From assembly GCA_947179485.1 (NCBI GenBank), contig OX359249.1, forward strand, positions 46,389,415 through 46,453,414: a stretch of 64,000 nt of DNA, read 5' to 3'. The notes beneath the pieces are model-generated. The model was not told the origin of the DNA. It did no database searches and saw only the letters and a list, made by a program, of their open reading frames with translations. Shown in pieces: positions 28,622 to 40,139 of the stretch (position 1 is the stretch's first letter; each line of letters opens with the position of its first letter). A program made the translations under genes and the position numbers. The stretch is from Allacma fusca. Its lineage: Eukaryota; Arthropoda; Collembola; Symphypleona; Sminthuridae.

Positions 28622-31600
28622 CTAGCGACTGAAATAATTACATGTTTTGGCTATGATCTCACAAGCCTTCTCGAGCTCTTTCTCCGTAATCACGAGCGGA
28701 GGGGTTGTTCTGATTGCTTGCCCATGAGAGGATTTCGTCAGTAACCCGTAGTCCCGACACTTTAAGCAAAATTCCCATGGACAGACTCCTGCAACAAAAG
28801 TATTTAAATATTAACTCATGTGGGCATGATGAATACTGTCTTGAACAGTTCCAGCTGAATCGAAAGCTGTTTAAAATACTGATATTATTCTTACAGTAAT
28901 TGTATGATGTTCAATGCGTAATAAATTCTAAATTAATCAAGGCATAACAGTGGTTTCCTTGCGCATAGTAAGTACTATGAAAGAATGAACATTTTAGTAG
29001 GCAGGGGGGTTATTCTCAAACAAAATTTACTATATCGTGAGTGAGTAAGTTGTTTATTTCCTAAACGGCACCTATTGTAACTTCAGAGTTACGATTGAAG
29101 TTACGACGTTAAGTCTTTCGAGAATTATCACCCAGGACTAGATTTAACTTTAAGGAGGTATTTATTCCAGTTTTGTATATGCTGGTAATGTCATCAGATT
29201 TACGTGGTAGGTGTTGCTACTGCCTTTACGTTTTTGTGTCACCATTTAAAATCTGGGGGTTATTTTCAAAAGACCTACGATTGCAACTTCAATCGTAACT
29301 CTTAGTTAGGATTGTTGGCGTTTATGAAATTAACAAGTTACGAAGTCGTAAATTATCATATCGTAAATTTTGTTCGAGAATAATCCCCACTATTTATGCT
29401 AATAACGGTGCTATGCCACACGTAAATACCGCATAAATTACTTGGGTTTCCCGTACACCAAACAAGAAACACTCAAGGAACAACGTTTTGTAAGTAAACA
29501 AATTAGACCCAAAGATAGCTATCACGCTAACATTTCCAACTCCGGGACCTGCTACACAAATGAAGCATTGGGACACGTAAGTATAAAAAACCCACCTCAT
29601 CTGCTATCCTACCTAGCTTGACTGTAGTCACCACTGCAAGTCAAACATTATCAGAGCTTGTCTGCTTTATTTCCCCCATTTATTACGTTACACACTGTTT
29701 CTAGTAACTGTTGACCAGGGTGCCCAGAAGTACTAATTCGACACCTGATGAACTGATGAGCTTGAATTTAGTCCTGATTTCATTCCGTCAATTTCAGCCC
29801 TGCAATTTGTCATTACTTATCATCACCTTGCCCTAATAACATCGTGATACTAATAGAAATTATATACATGAACCTAACTGCTGCCTTGTATATAAAATAG
29901 TTTCAGTAGTGTAATTTTGGACATTTCTATTTCGTAATGATCAAAAAAGCAATTATACGGAACAGTTATGTACTGTTGACTTATAATTACAATTACCGAT
30001 AACAGTTTATGATATATAACAGGTACCGTGCGTGAGCTAAGCAAAGTCTGTGTTTCTAGTATTTTGAAAATCAAAATGATAGAACAAAACAACAGCTGGC
30101 GAATTAGCCCTGGCGTATCATAGAGTAAAGTATCACCAATCTTTCAGAAGTTGGGTCTGTATTTCTAGTTTAGTCAGACAAATATTTCCAGATACTAAAA
30201 TAGCTGCTTCATTGACTTCATGACAAACCAAAGTTGCAGCTTTAGTTCAAAATTTTCTAGCTCAATTTTCACTCGAAGTTTTAATAAATGAAATAATAAC
30301 TCAATAATATTACTTTTATATAGGATCAAGCAATACAAATTGATGTGTTTTCCACTTGTTTTAAGACACTTTGACCCGAAGTGTGAAGTGAAAACTTGCC
30401 TGTCGATGCGGAAGAATCAATAGAAAACGTCGCATAACAGATTTTATAAAAAATAAGAGTCTGTTGGTGTACACAAAAAGCATCATCTTATTCTGCTGAT
30501 ACGTGTGACCTTCTGGATTCACAAGAGTGTTTATACACCACTCGATGCTGTTAATCCGGACATTAAAAAATCGAACTGTTTGGCTCATGCCTTGCACAAT
30601 GCATCCAACAAGGCAGTTGAAGGGTTTGTATTAAAAGTATATTCTTATTTGATCCGATCCTCAGTGCGTAGTAACAGTTTCAAGAGTTTTTGTGAATTTG
30701 TTGATGCAGAGTGGGTACCCTTAATGAAGGATGTCGCTACGAGATTCTTAACATTACTGCCACCTATTGACAGAATTTTGCTGAATTGGGTTCCCCTGCT
30801 AAACTACTTCCAAGCTCAGAACAAAGATTTTATTCCAAAAATAATCGGGTTATTTTTCCGTATTGGATTTGAAAAAAGTGAGCTACCAGAGAGTTACTTT
30901 TACTTTTTATCCCATATGAAGAAAGTCGTAAATTAAACTTTAGAAAACCTGCCGTCTAATAGCATTACAGTCGTAACCGTACTTTCTGTCATGGAGGAGC
31001 TCAATCAAAATGTGAACGAAAATTTCTAAATCGGTAAAAATCGAGAAGCTTTTTTCGGCATATGTGCGACGCAGATGCGATTAAAATCATAGAAATAATC
31101 GTAACATATTTTTAAAAACATTTGTTAATTATGTGAGAAAGTGGTATAATTCATCAGAATTTTAGAAGAATCTCTCACAAGCATTTAAAATTCCTGCGCT
31201 TACAGTGAATTTTCGTTCCTCGAACTGGAAGCAGGAGTGAATGCTGTGAACATTGAACGACGAATACGTAATTTTAACGTTTGCTAATTCGCTGGCTGAA
31301 TCAGGAAAACACTCCTTAGCGGTTGTGAAAAAATATGTGAAGTTTTATACAACTACTGGCTACAAGAGTCCACAACTTCGTAAACGGATGTCATTTTTAT
31401 TCAGCATGAACTGTAGCAACTCTGAGGCTGAAAGAATTTTTTTCACTTAATGCAACAAATTTGGACCCCACACTTATGTGAAAAAACTTGTTAAACGTAT
31501 AGCGTAAAAGCTGAGCTTCTGATCATTGTGAACTATCAAAACCAAAAAAGCTCTTTAAGGATTGCATTGCGAACAAACGATTTCTGACAGCTGCTAAATA

Positions 31601-34600
31601 ATCAAAAAATATGCGACTACAAGAGAAGCTGAATACTTGAAGTAAGTACCTGCTATGCGCCAGATATTACAAGCCAAATATAAATAGTTAAATTGAAATG
31701 AAAGTTTATAATATTTGTTTTTTATAAACTCATTGAGGAGTCCTGATTTGAGAATCGAATAATCTTCCTCTCTTGACCCATTTCATACCCCTACGCCAGT
31801 TCTTTAATAGTTTCTTCCTCCCTATTAAGTAAAACAGTATTGGCTACCATGACCCTTAGTAGCCCAGTCCCTGATTCATCCACGTCATGTTTTAGTGAAA
31901 AACTCCTGTTGATTCTTATGTGCGTTGATGAGATGAGGCGACCAGTTGTTAAAGTGAAGAGCACTGATTTTCTTCCAGGACGAGTTTCTACACCGTTCTC
32001 GTTATTTTGCTCGGACAATGTCGGTCATCTGTACTTACATATCTCTACCACTGTCAATAGATACCTCTACCCCTGCTGTCAATACTACGTGACACTACCA
32101 CCTCAAATCGTCATATTTACGAACCTGAAGCCTTGCACAGCATCCGGGTTTCTCTGAATGTCTTTTTGTCAAGGTTGACAACAACACCAGTGGGAAAGTT
32201 TCCATACTTCTCATATGTACTTTTTACCTTCAACCTGCGTCACCGTACTTACCAGCTACGTACCAATCAATATTGTTAACATGCCTTTTCTAACATTTGT
32301 AACAGATTGTTGTACATGTACTGTATTGTGTGAACTTGCCAACGTAATTTGGCAAATGCGTACACTGAAACTTTGTAGCTGCTAAAATTATGGTCACTCT
32401 CCTGCCGTCCCTACTCTCTGACTATATATATCCTAAATTAAACCCTACAACCGTACCCTCTACCCCAACTAATTTTGATTTCTAATTTATACTCTGTATT
32501 TTCTTAAATTATTTATTATATTAATATGCAGTTATTATGATCAGACCGTTCAGTTCTACATGCTTGAATAGTAAATGCTGTGATGTAATACCGAGTGTGA
32601 CAAACTTACCTTTCTTAATAATGAGAGCATTAAAAAGTCCCTTCCCTCTGACATCCTCCAATACACCACCCTTCAATTTGTTCATTTCGGCTCGAAAAAT
32701 TTTACCTAATTTCATGGATCGGTCTGCCAAGCCTTCTTCTTCTAGTACTTGTAGAGCCGCAATAGCTACTTTACAAGCCAGAGGATTGCCTCCGAAGGTG
32801 GAGCCATGCTCTCCTGGTTGGATGCAAAGCATGATATCATCATCGGCCAGCACAGCAGAAATCTTAACAAGAAATTGTATGCATGTAGGGTTTTGGTCTG
32901 TACTGGGATCAATATTAAAATTAAATTAAAACTGAATTATACGGGTAAAAATCCACCGGACAAGGCTTTCCCGAGGGCAACAATATCTGGACGAACATTT
33001 TCATGATCGCATGCAAGCCTCTTCCCAGTCCTTCCTAATCCAGTTTGAACTTCGTCAGCAATCAAAAGGCAGTTGTACTTTGTGCATAATTGCCTTGCCC
33101 CTCTCATGTACCCATCTTTTGGAACTACAATTCCAGCCTCCCCTTGAATTGGTTCAACTAGAAATGCGCAGACACGTGGATCTTGCAGGACTGCCTATGG
33201 TGAAAGCGAAATAGCAGCAACATTATCATTGAATTGTAACTGTGATTGTCTTCGCAGCAAAATGAATTCAATGGATGTAATTTTGTTGAAGTTAAACTAG
33301 GTATTCCGAATCTCCAATGAAACAAAATAAATGTGAAATAAATAAAACTGGACACAATATGGGTGCCATTTAAAAATAAAATTAGGAGATTTACATCTAA
33401 AGCTCCCAGGTCATCGAAGGGAATTTTAAGGAGCCCTGGTAAGTAAGGACCAAAACCGAGATAGGACTCAGGCGATGTTGAAGCAGAAATAGCTGCTAGC
33501 GTGCGACCCATGAAATTATTCTCGCAAACGACAATTTTAGCTTCGTTGTCAGGAATATTTTTCGTTTTGTATGCCCATTTTCTTGCTAGTTTCAATGAAG
33601 TTTCAGTGGCCTCCACTCCTAACGAGATTTAGTGTATAAGCTTTCACGAACAGCTGGTAGCAAACCAATGGTCTCCCTCCTGGCTCATATTCAGGACAAC
33701 GTTGCAAATTGAGAATTGGTGTGCATGACCGGTAAATTCGCGAGCTGGGTTAGCGAAACTCACACGTCACACTATTTTACTCTTCTCTAATCTTGGCACC
33801 CATTTTGAAATTCCTCATTTCGGCTCATTTAGACTGAATTTCGCTAACCTGGTTCCATAAGTTTACCGGAAATGACCAGAATTAACAACCTGTGGATGGA
33901 CATGTCATGCATGTAGGTCCTTGAAAATCCAATAAAAAAGATAGCCATCGCAAGTTACTTGAAAAAGAAAACGTGGCCAGGAATTTAACAATTTTTAATT
34001 TCTGAAATTCTTAAAAATGCCAAGTTTGCTTCATTTATTGTGAGACCCCGACCCTGTGACAGCAATTTTGATCAAGAAATAATGAAAGATCAATGAAATA
34101 ATTTTAGAAAATCTGGACAACAATTTTCCTGAAAATGGGAGAATCAGAAGGTTTTACCCTTGTCCCTTTTATGGGCTAGGGGAGACCGTAACTGTTATTA
34201 ATCTATTATAGGAGTCTCAAATTTAAATACCGGAATTCATAGGCAAAACTTTTTCATATCCAAAGAGTGACGTTATGTACTCAGCATACTCCCCCAGTGC
34301 ATCTGAATAAAAATATCTCGAGGTCAGTGTCAGAATTTTTGCTTGTTCTTGAACTGCCTTCATTATCTTCGGATGGCAGTGTCCGTGACTTACCGCAGAG
34401 TAACCGGAGAGAAAGTCAATGTATTGTCGACCCTCTACGTCCCAAACCAAGCTACCTACCAGAAAATCCTTTTGTTACTCAATCCAAGATATTTCATGGA
34501 TATTATATTTTCTAAGCGCAAATCAACAAGTAACCTTTGCCTCTGCACAAAGCCACTGGTATCGACTGGTAGGTGTGAGCACAGAATTTTGATTCACGAT

Positions 34601-34826
34601 CGAAAACATATTTGGACGTCGCTTTTAAATCTGGAAATGACACATGGAAGGAATTTTTTCCTACCCCGTGGAGTATATGCCTGTATTTGTTACTTGAAAA
34701 GGTAGTAAGCGATTTCTTTGTTAAAACAGAAAGAGTGCATTGGCTTAAGTTCCTTTCAAAGGTATTAAGGATGTAATTAAATCTTTTGAGAATCTCCGGG
34801 AAAATTGTCCTACTCCGCAGGTGCAT
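28622..34826 (-). CDS. Ornithine aminotransferase-like protein (OAT-2), diverged tandem duplicate
   Basis: Six exons in minus order: 34826-34535, 34455-34231, 33618-33395, 33194-32943, 32862-32610, 28788-28622 (TAG). They sum to 1413 nt, or 470 residues. Exons 2-5 are exactly as long as in OAT-1 (225, 224, 252 and 253 nt), with all five intron positions and phases shared. This is clear evidence of duplication. The PLP-fold motifs remain: [35 protein letters not shown] with the catalytic Lys, and [14 protein letters not shown]. Differences are concentrated near the substrate. NFWGRT became NFMGRT, EGGET became [14 protein letters not shown] became KSSHGQAIR, and NYHPLP became TYQSIP. The N-terminus is longer and basic, consistent with mitochondrial import. 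The chosen ATG is the first after a possible 5'-UTR acceptor (TTTATTAG). Another in-frame ATG lies 27 bases upstream. The last intron is 3.8 kb and carries transposon remains. The enzyme may use ornithine or a different amine; I cannot tell. Confidence 0.9.
29005..29133 (+). repeat. MITE-like short inverted-repeat element, copy 1
   Basis: About 129 bases begin GGGGTTATTCTCAAAC and end with the inverse form (CGAGAATTATCACCC). Its whole interior matches the reverse complement of 29255-29388, including AACAAAATTTAC near the end and AGAGTTACGATTGAAGTT inside. It carries no coding potential. It lies in the last intron of OAT-2. I could not identify a confident target-site duplication, so the superfamily is open. 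Confidence 0.75.
29255..29388 (-). repeat. MITE-like short inverted-repeat element, copy 2 (opposite orientation)
   Basis: About 134 bases begin GGGGGTTATTTTCAAAAG and end TTCGAGAATAATCCCC. Read on the minus strand it aligns end to end with copy 1 at 29005-29133. The two copies are about 120 bases apart and could fold together in the OAT-2 pre-mRNA. Confidence 0.75.
30350..31660 (+). mobile_element. Broken hAT-superfamily DNA transposon
   Basis: Two plus-strand coding fragments show a hAT-like transposase. 30505-30936 includes [18 protein letters not shown] and a [18 protein letters not shown] segment. 31253-31450 includes [22 protein letters not shown], the C-terminal hAT dimerisation-type motif. 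The fragments are separated by about 300 bases with stops, and no N-terminal zinc finger is readable, so the copy is inactive. It is inserted in the last intron of OAT-2, antisense to that gene. The outer limits given are approximate because I could not find terminal inverted repeats or an 8-base target duplication. Confidence 0.7.
33729..33869. repeat. MITE-like element with about 35-base terminal inverted repeats
   Basis: Left arm starts CCGGTAAA and contains GGGTTAGCGAAACTCA. The right arm, read in reverse complement, starts CCGGTAAA and contains AGGTTAGCGAAATTCA. The arms are imperfect but clearly matched over about 35 bases, with roughly 70 bases between. It has no coding capacity and sits in intron 2 of OAT-2. 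Confidence 0.65.
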
Positions 34827-37729
34827 CCCTAATAAAAAAATATATTTGCCCATATTGTATCTTACACAAGGTTATATGCAGACAAACATAATTTGAGGTA
34901 CTGCAGAATATCGTTGGTAGTATTAGCCTGGTAATGTCATTTACCTGATAATAAAATTCTGAAACCAACTGTATTGCATTTGTGAAACAATTAGCTTCCA
35001 CTGTTGACATTCTGGTTCAATTATTACGTTTGTCTTGCTAAAATTTTGAACTCTGACATGCTGAGCTGATCCCGGAAAGCTGCTGATACACATACGGTAG
35101 CCAATATCTTGATCTAGTAATTATCGTAAACACACTAATGAACCGTTGTGTGAATACCCAACAAACCAACGCTTTGCTATGATGGTACTGCTTACTACTC
35201 ATTGACAGTTTCTATATTCTATCTAAGTAGTGGTATAGCTTGTAGCTATCGTGCTACCCATCCAAAGGTCCTTCTTTGCTCCTTGAAAGCCTGAAAATAT
35301 TAATATTTATTTCATGATCATTTTGTTATTCAAATAAACAAATAAACAATCTTGATATCACGACAAAATTTTCTGCTTGATAATAAGGTTCTAGATTCTG
35401 CAGTCTGTCTATTTTCTTGCCAATATTGACAGATTTTGACACCTGACAGTCAATCAGAGCAAAATTAATGAATATATTCATTAAAACATTTTCAATTACA
35501 GCTAAGAAATAGTAGTTACAACATGCAACTCAAGAAAATATGAAGAGCGGCCTAGCAAGTAATCACTACAACAACAATGCGAGGTTATCTATCCATCGTT
35601 GTGAATTATGAATACATACGAAAAAGGAAAAAACTTCGCAATCCCTTAAGAATACAGGCTAATAATATTTTAAACTGAAGAGTAGAAATTGTAATGTCCT
35701 ATTTTGCTAAAAATTCAGGTCCTATGCGTCAGCCTCAATAATAGAACCAATAGTAATAATGTACCCACTTAAAATGGGATTATCCCGTGTATCAATGTAC
35801 CTCTTGGAGAACATGTTTTGGCAGTTTTGATACATTGAAATAACAAGTAATAAGATGATGAATGAGTTTACTATTTTAACTCAAGGTGCTATATGTATTA
35901 AGCACACAATCTAAATTGAAAAAATGGAGGTAAGTCCCAATTCCCAGTCCCAACTCCCAACACGCCTCAGTACCGATTACCCATTAACGACTCGCATTGT
36001 CAGTGTACATATAGGCATTTATTCACTTTTTGCAAGCTCTTAAGCTACCGACAATCATAATGATAATACAAAGTGTATACATATATACATATCTAATTAT
36101 TATTATTATGTACTACAGACTAAGTACGAATAAACAAGCATTTTCAGCCTCAGAATTTCAAATAAAGCATATTATTGCTAATTTTTCTGACGATATCAAC
36201 CCTATAAGTACTAAGCACAAGCACTTAATTGAATACAACTTGTTCTTCAAAAATATAAACTGCAAGAACGTAAAATTACTCCTCAAATACCCTCAATGAC
36301 TGTTGTACAAATACATCCTCCAAAACAAATTTGTACATTTCAATGACCAATTAGACATTATTGAAATATAAGATCTTGATGATGTGCTTGCCGTTTTCAA
36401 TCCGAGTATAAAATCGTTTTGATTACATTTTGATCCTTAAATATAAATTAGAGACATCGTCTCTTACGTGGATTACTTACCAAATCATTAATACAAAATT
36501 ATTATGTAGGAGGTAAGCGTACTTGTGCTGTAACTGTCGTCAAAAAAATTTTAACGCACAATGATAGTGACATGTAAAACACCAAAAGCCTTTGCGGTAA
36601 GGTTTGTTACATTCAGCAACGTATGTGTAAAACATCAATACATTATTAATTGATAATATATCCATCAGTAGAAGTTTTAAGGTACGAGTCAATCCTGATA
36701 AAATAAACAGGTGAAAAAATACCACTTTATTCTGTAGAAAATGGGGAAATGCCATAGTTTTAAAATACTTGCAGATATTTTAACATAGGAGATACATTAC
36801 ACGAATAAGTAAATAAGTGCATACAATGATGATACGCGCCGTAATTCATTACGAATGGTCGCGAATACTGCATCCATAATTATTCGATAATCTATAATTT
36901 TAAATTAAAATTGGTGTTTTGAGAATTCAAGCATTTCCATTCATTTCTTTCCTGCATCCCTAAATAAAGAAAATAAAAAAAAGAGCTTTAAGATCTACAC
37001 GTACTCATCGGTTAGGCAAGAATCCTTTGCGCCAATAAATTTGTCGCATTTAAAAAACATACCTATTACATTGAACCGAAGTAATATACATAAAAATAGT
37101 TTGCATTTCATAAATTAAACAATACCATGTACTGTTTGATTACAGACAGGGATAAACAAAAAAATCTGCAAATCCAAATATGGAGTTAACATATTTTGCA
37201 AGTAAGAAAACACTTTACGTGTTTCTGAATTTTCAAACTTAGATATAATTCTTTGATCTTAATGACTTAAGGAGCACAAAGGTAACTGAATGGAAAATAA
37301 GACTAAAGTTCTCCCAATGAACAACAATAAAATTCAAGTAAGTAATGGCATACCATCAGAAAAATCCACCAACTTATTGCGACCTACGTCTTGACAACAA
37401 TGTATAACGTATAACCCGAAACTTAGCTGTACACAGCATATTTCTAAATAGGGGATATATTTTCCTACAAATTCTGTATTGCAACCTCACAAATGGCTCC
37501 GTACATGAAGGAGATGTGGTGGAAGCGATAGAAAGCATTGATGTTACTTACACAAAAAAATTGATTAAACTCCAAGCTGGAAATTATTTTTCAAAATGAG
37601 ATTAGTTCAATTTGGGATAAGAGAAGAGAAGTATCAAACGAGTAACTTCCAATCCAGAAACTTACTTAGTTTAGAATTCTCAATGTATTAATTTATGTGA
37701 CAGTATTACATAAACAGCTTTGACGATAG
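34827..37729. other. Region between OAT-2 start and DDA1 end
   Basis: About 2.9 kb holds the OAT-2 5' side and DDA1 3' side. A T-rich tract ending TTTATTAG on the minus strand, just before the OAT-2 ATG, suggests a spliced 5' UTR exon further right. No coding exon, RNA gene or repeat beyond simple AT-rich runs was found. Confidence 0.5.
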
Positions 37730-38345
37730 CTAATCTCGACGTGGACGCTTCCACGGTGACACAAACTCATCATTGCTTTTCGGCGGCGGGTTTTTGGGCC
37801 GCGGACTTCCTTTATCCTTCCCTTCGTTATTTTCACGCTCCGATTTTTGTCGCAAATATCGTAACAAAATGTTAGTCTTGTCGGTAACAATTACTAGAAT
37901 CAGAAAAAAAATGTTACCAAATGTTACGACAGGCATCATAAAGTCCCTTATAGACCCCCCCCCCCAATAAACTATCTCTCAAAACTTACACTGTGAAGGC
38001 TCAGTGTCTCTAGTGGAGACATATGTTTTGGGCTTCTTTGTTACTGATTCCTTAGGTTCCTTATTGGCAAACTTTTGAAAATTCTTCGGGTCATGAGATG
38101 GAAGACCTGAGAGAAACTGTAGAACCAAGTCTTCTTTGGGTGGCTGAGCCTAAATAAAGCAATCGTATCATAAAATACTTGAACATTCACAACACACAAA
38201 TCACCTTCTCCCACAACTACACAAATCCCCACTGGACACTGTACATCCCACATTCCAAACTGCTTCCACAGTCCCACCAAACAATCCAATACTTAAATGA
38301 ACTCACAAAAGATTTAAAAACTACAAACAAAATAAACCTCACCAT
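37730..38345 (-). CDS. DDA1: DET1- and DDB1-associated protein 1
   Basis: Two exons are firm: 38149-37990 and 37893-37730 (TAG at 37732-37730). A first coding exon consisting only of the ATG is proposed at 38345-38343, directly followed by a GTGAGG donor. The product would be 108 residues, against 102 in human. The family signature is plain: LQFLSGLPSHDPKNFQKF, then [29 protein letters not shown], then a charged basic tail ending KRPRRD. In human DDA1 the matching pieces are [31 protein letters not shown]. DDA1 is a core accessory subunit of CUL4-DDB1 ubiquitin ligases, including the DET1-COP1 complex, and binds DDB1. The two firm exons are separated by a 96-base intron holding a run of G on the coding strand. 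The family call is strong, but the start exon is a guess from phase, donor and Kozak context. Confidence 0.88.
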
Positions 38346-40139
38346 CTTTAAAAAACACTCGATCCCCACGAACGTCAAGCTTGGAATGTAACGACACTAA
38401 CTCCAAACGAACTTGGCACAACAAGTGCTTCAGCCAGCTTCCGTCTGGTTCAACTACCTGGAACATACTCCCAAAATAATTAAAATATCCCCAACAAAGT
38501 CATCAATACAACAATCATCACAGATTTCTCTCAAAGTCCTCCACAAATGAAGCCACATCTGATTCATGACAATTTCTCAAGAACAATAAAATCGTCAATT
38601 GTCAACTCCTCTCATGTCAATTACACACGTCCGCACGCACCACCACCAACAACACACATGTTTGCATATATCGATATCCGCCCACAAGATACGACTTCCA
38701 TTAATTGTTATTAAATTCCTTTATTTTGGGTAATTACCTTAGAAAAAGCTCCCCATACAAGTAAGGGGCTCGTTCAGATGAGGCCGTACAATAATTACCG
38801 TCGTAATTATTGCCGTTGTCGAAAAAGCTGCTCCCTTCAATTCTATGGAATGGAACAACAACACTTTAACTTCGTCTCACAAAATATTACGCTACAAATA
38901 ATACCGTCATAATTATAAATCCACTCATACCTACCATTCAGTTCAAACCTACCAACTAGGTCTAACTACACTGATTATTTGATCACTCCTACTCTTGTAA
39001 ATGCTCCACTTATTGTTGAATTGATGGATACTTATTAGAAATTACTTATTATCCTCAGGGAGATTTTTTGACTCTGAACTGAGCACTGAATGCTGAAGAG
39101 TTGATGAAGACTGATTGTGAGTGGAGCTCTTACGGTATGTACTCAAGTCCCTTTGAGTACATGACAAAACGCAACACATGCCTCCTGAATTATTCGCGCT
39201 GGAGTGGAACTGAAGTCATGTGGTAATTCCTGGTCATTGGGTTTTAGAAGCGCTTCCCTAAAAGCAGCCAGTGGTGCCGGGAGAGTCAAATGAACAACGT
39301 GTTTGCATTTCGAATGTCGTCGGACCTTGTTCCATACGTCGTCTTAAAAGTTCCAAAGTGAGGGTAATTAGTGTTTCTGTCCATTTTTAGTAACGAGAAA
39401 TTAATTGAAGGATTAAATACATATTAAATGTAAAAACGTTTTTTCAATTGAATCATTTGTAATCTGAAATCTTCGTGTGGGAAAGATTTGTGACGCTGGT
39501 TCAGGGAGATAGTGTCAACTATGACAAGGCAAGTGTATTTATTAAATTTAACTTTCTGTTAAATAACATTTTTACTTACTTCATAAAATCATTACTTACT
39601 ATTTTATATTTTGAGGAATTAGTAAATATTGATTGTTCATGGTTGATTTGTAATTAGCAATTTTAGAGCTTGTGATGGACCGAACGTAATATAGAGAAAT
39701 AATTTAGATTGTGAGTTGTACTGTACTGTAATGACGGCCTAGAACAAATTTGTTTGAGAGAGGTCATTTTGGATTCAAAAATAAGTTGGGCACATGTGGA
39801 TATAGATGTAAAGAATTATGTAAAAAATTAATTATTTGAGAGTGTTGGTGGTTATATGTGACCCCTCCGGTGAAATGTGTGGAGCTACTACGGGAGTAGT
39901 AAAGTATTTAAGTTGTACAGGGGTGAGAGCAGTGAGAGGGGAGGGTAATGTGGGGTTACAGGATGGGTAGTTTTTGGTGATGTCATTTGTGGAGATGGTC
40001 GTGGGCGATGAGGAGATAATTTTTGAATTTTCGGAATTTATGGGATTGAGTTGGAAAGGTATTTATGTGTGTAAGTATGTTGTTATTTTTAACAGAGTTG
40101 TGCATTTGTTTTTTAATAGAAGGTGTTCCAGTAAGGGCA
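38346..40139. promoter_or_regulatory. Divergent region between DDA1 and LTO1
   Basis: About 1.8 kb separates the two start codons. The plus strand is A/C-rich around 38180-38650 and becomes G/T-rich from about 39660 onward. This fits divergent transcription from somewhere near 38.7-39.4 kb. No coding exon is supported. A T-rich acceptor ending TTTTTTAATAG just upstream of the LTO1 ATG suggests a spliced LTO1 5' UTR. Confidence 0.5.
38789..38812. repeat. Perfect 10-base palindrome with 4-base loop
   Basis: CAATAATTAC, then CGTC, then GTAATTATTG. A related but imperfect sequence (AATAATACCGTCATAATTAT) follows about 90 bases later. Together they look like the sub-terminal part of a MITE, with CGTTCAGATGAGGCCG to the left, but I could not find the matching far end. 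Confidence 0.5.

Noticed and set aside
28714-28899. Plus-strand frames over the last OAT-2 exon
   Set aside because: Shadow of the true minus-strand exon.
28622-34826. Horizontal transfer of OAT-2 from bacteria, fungi or plants, suggested by its CENNF-GRT and EATET segments
   Set aside because: All five intron positions and phases match OAT-1 and long segments are close to it, so local duplication explains it better.
39475-39657. Coding first exon for LTO1 starting near 39475
   Set aside because: No consensus GT donor where the frame would need one, and the downstream ATG at 40140 already gives a full-length LTO1.
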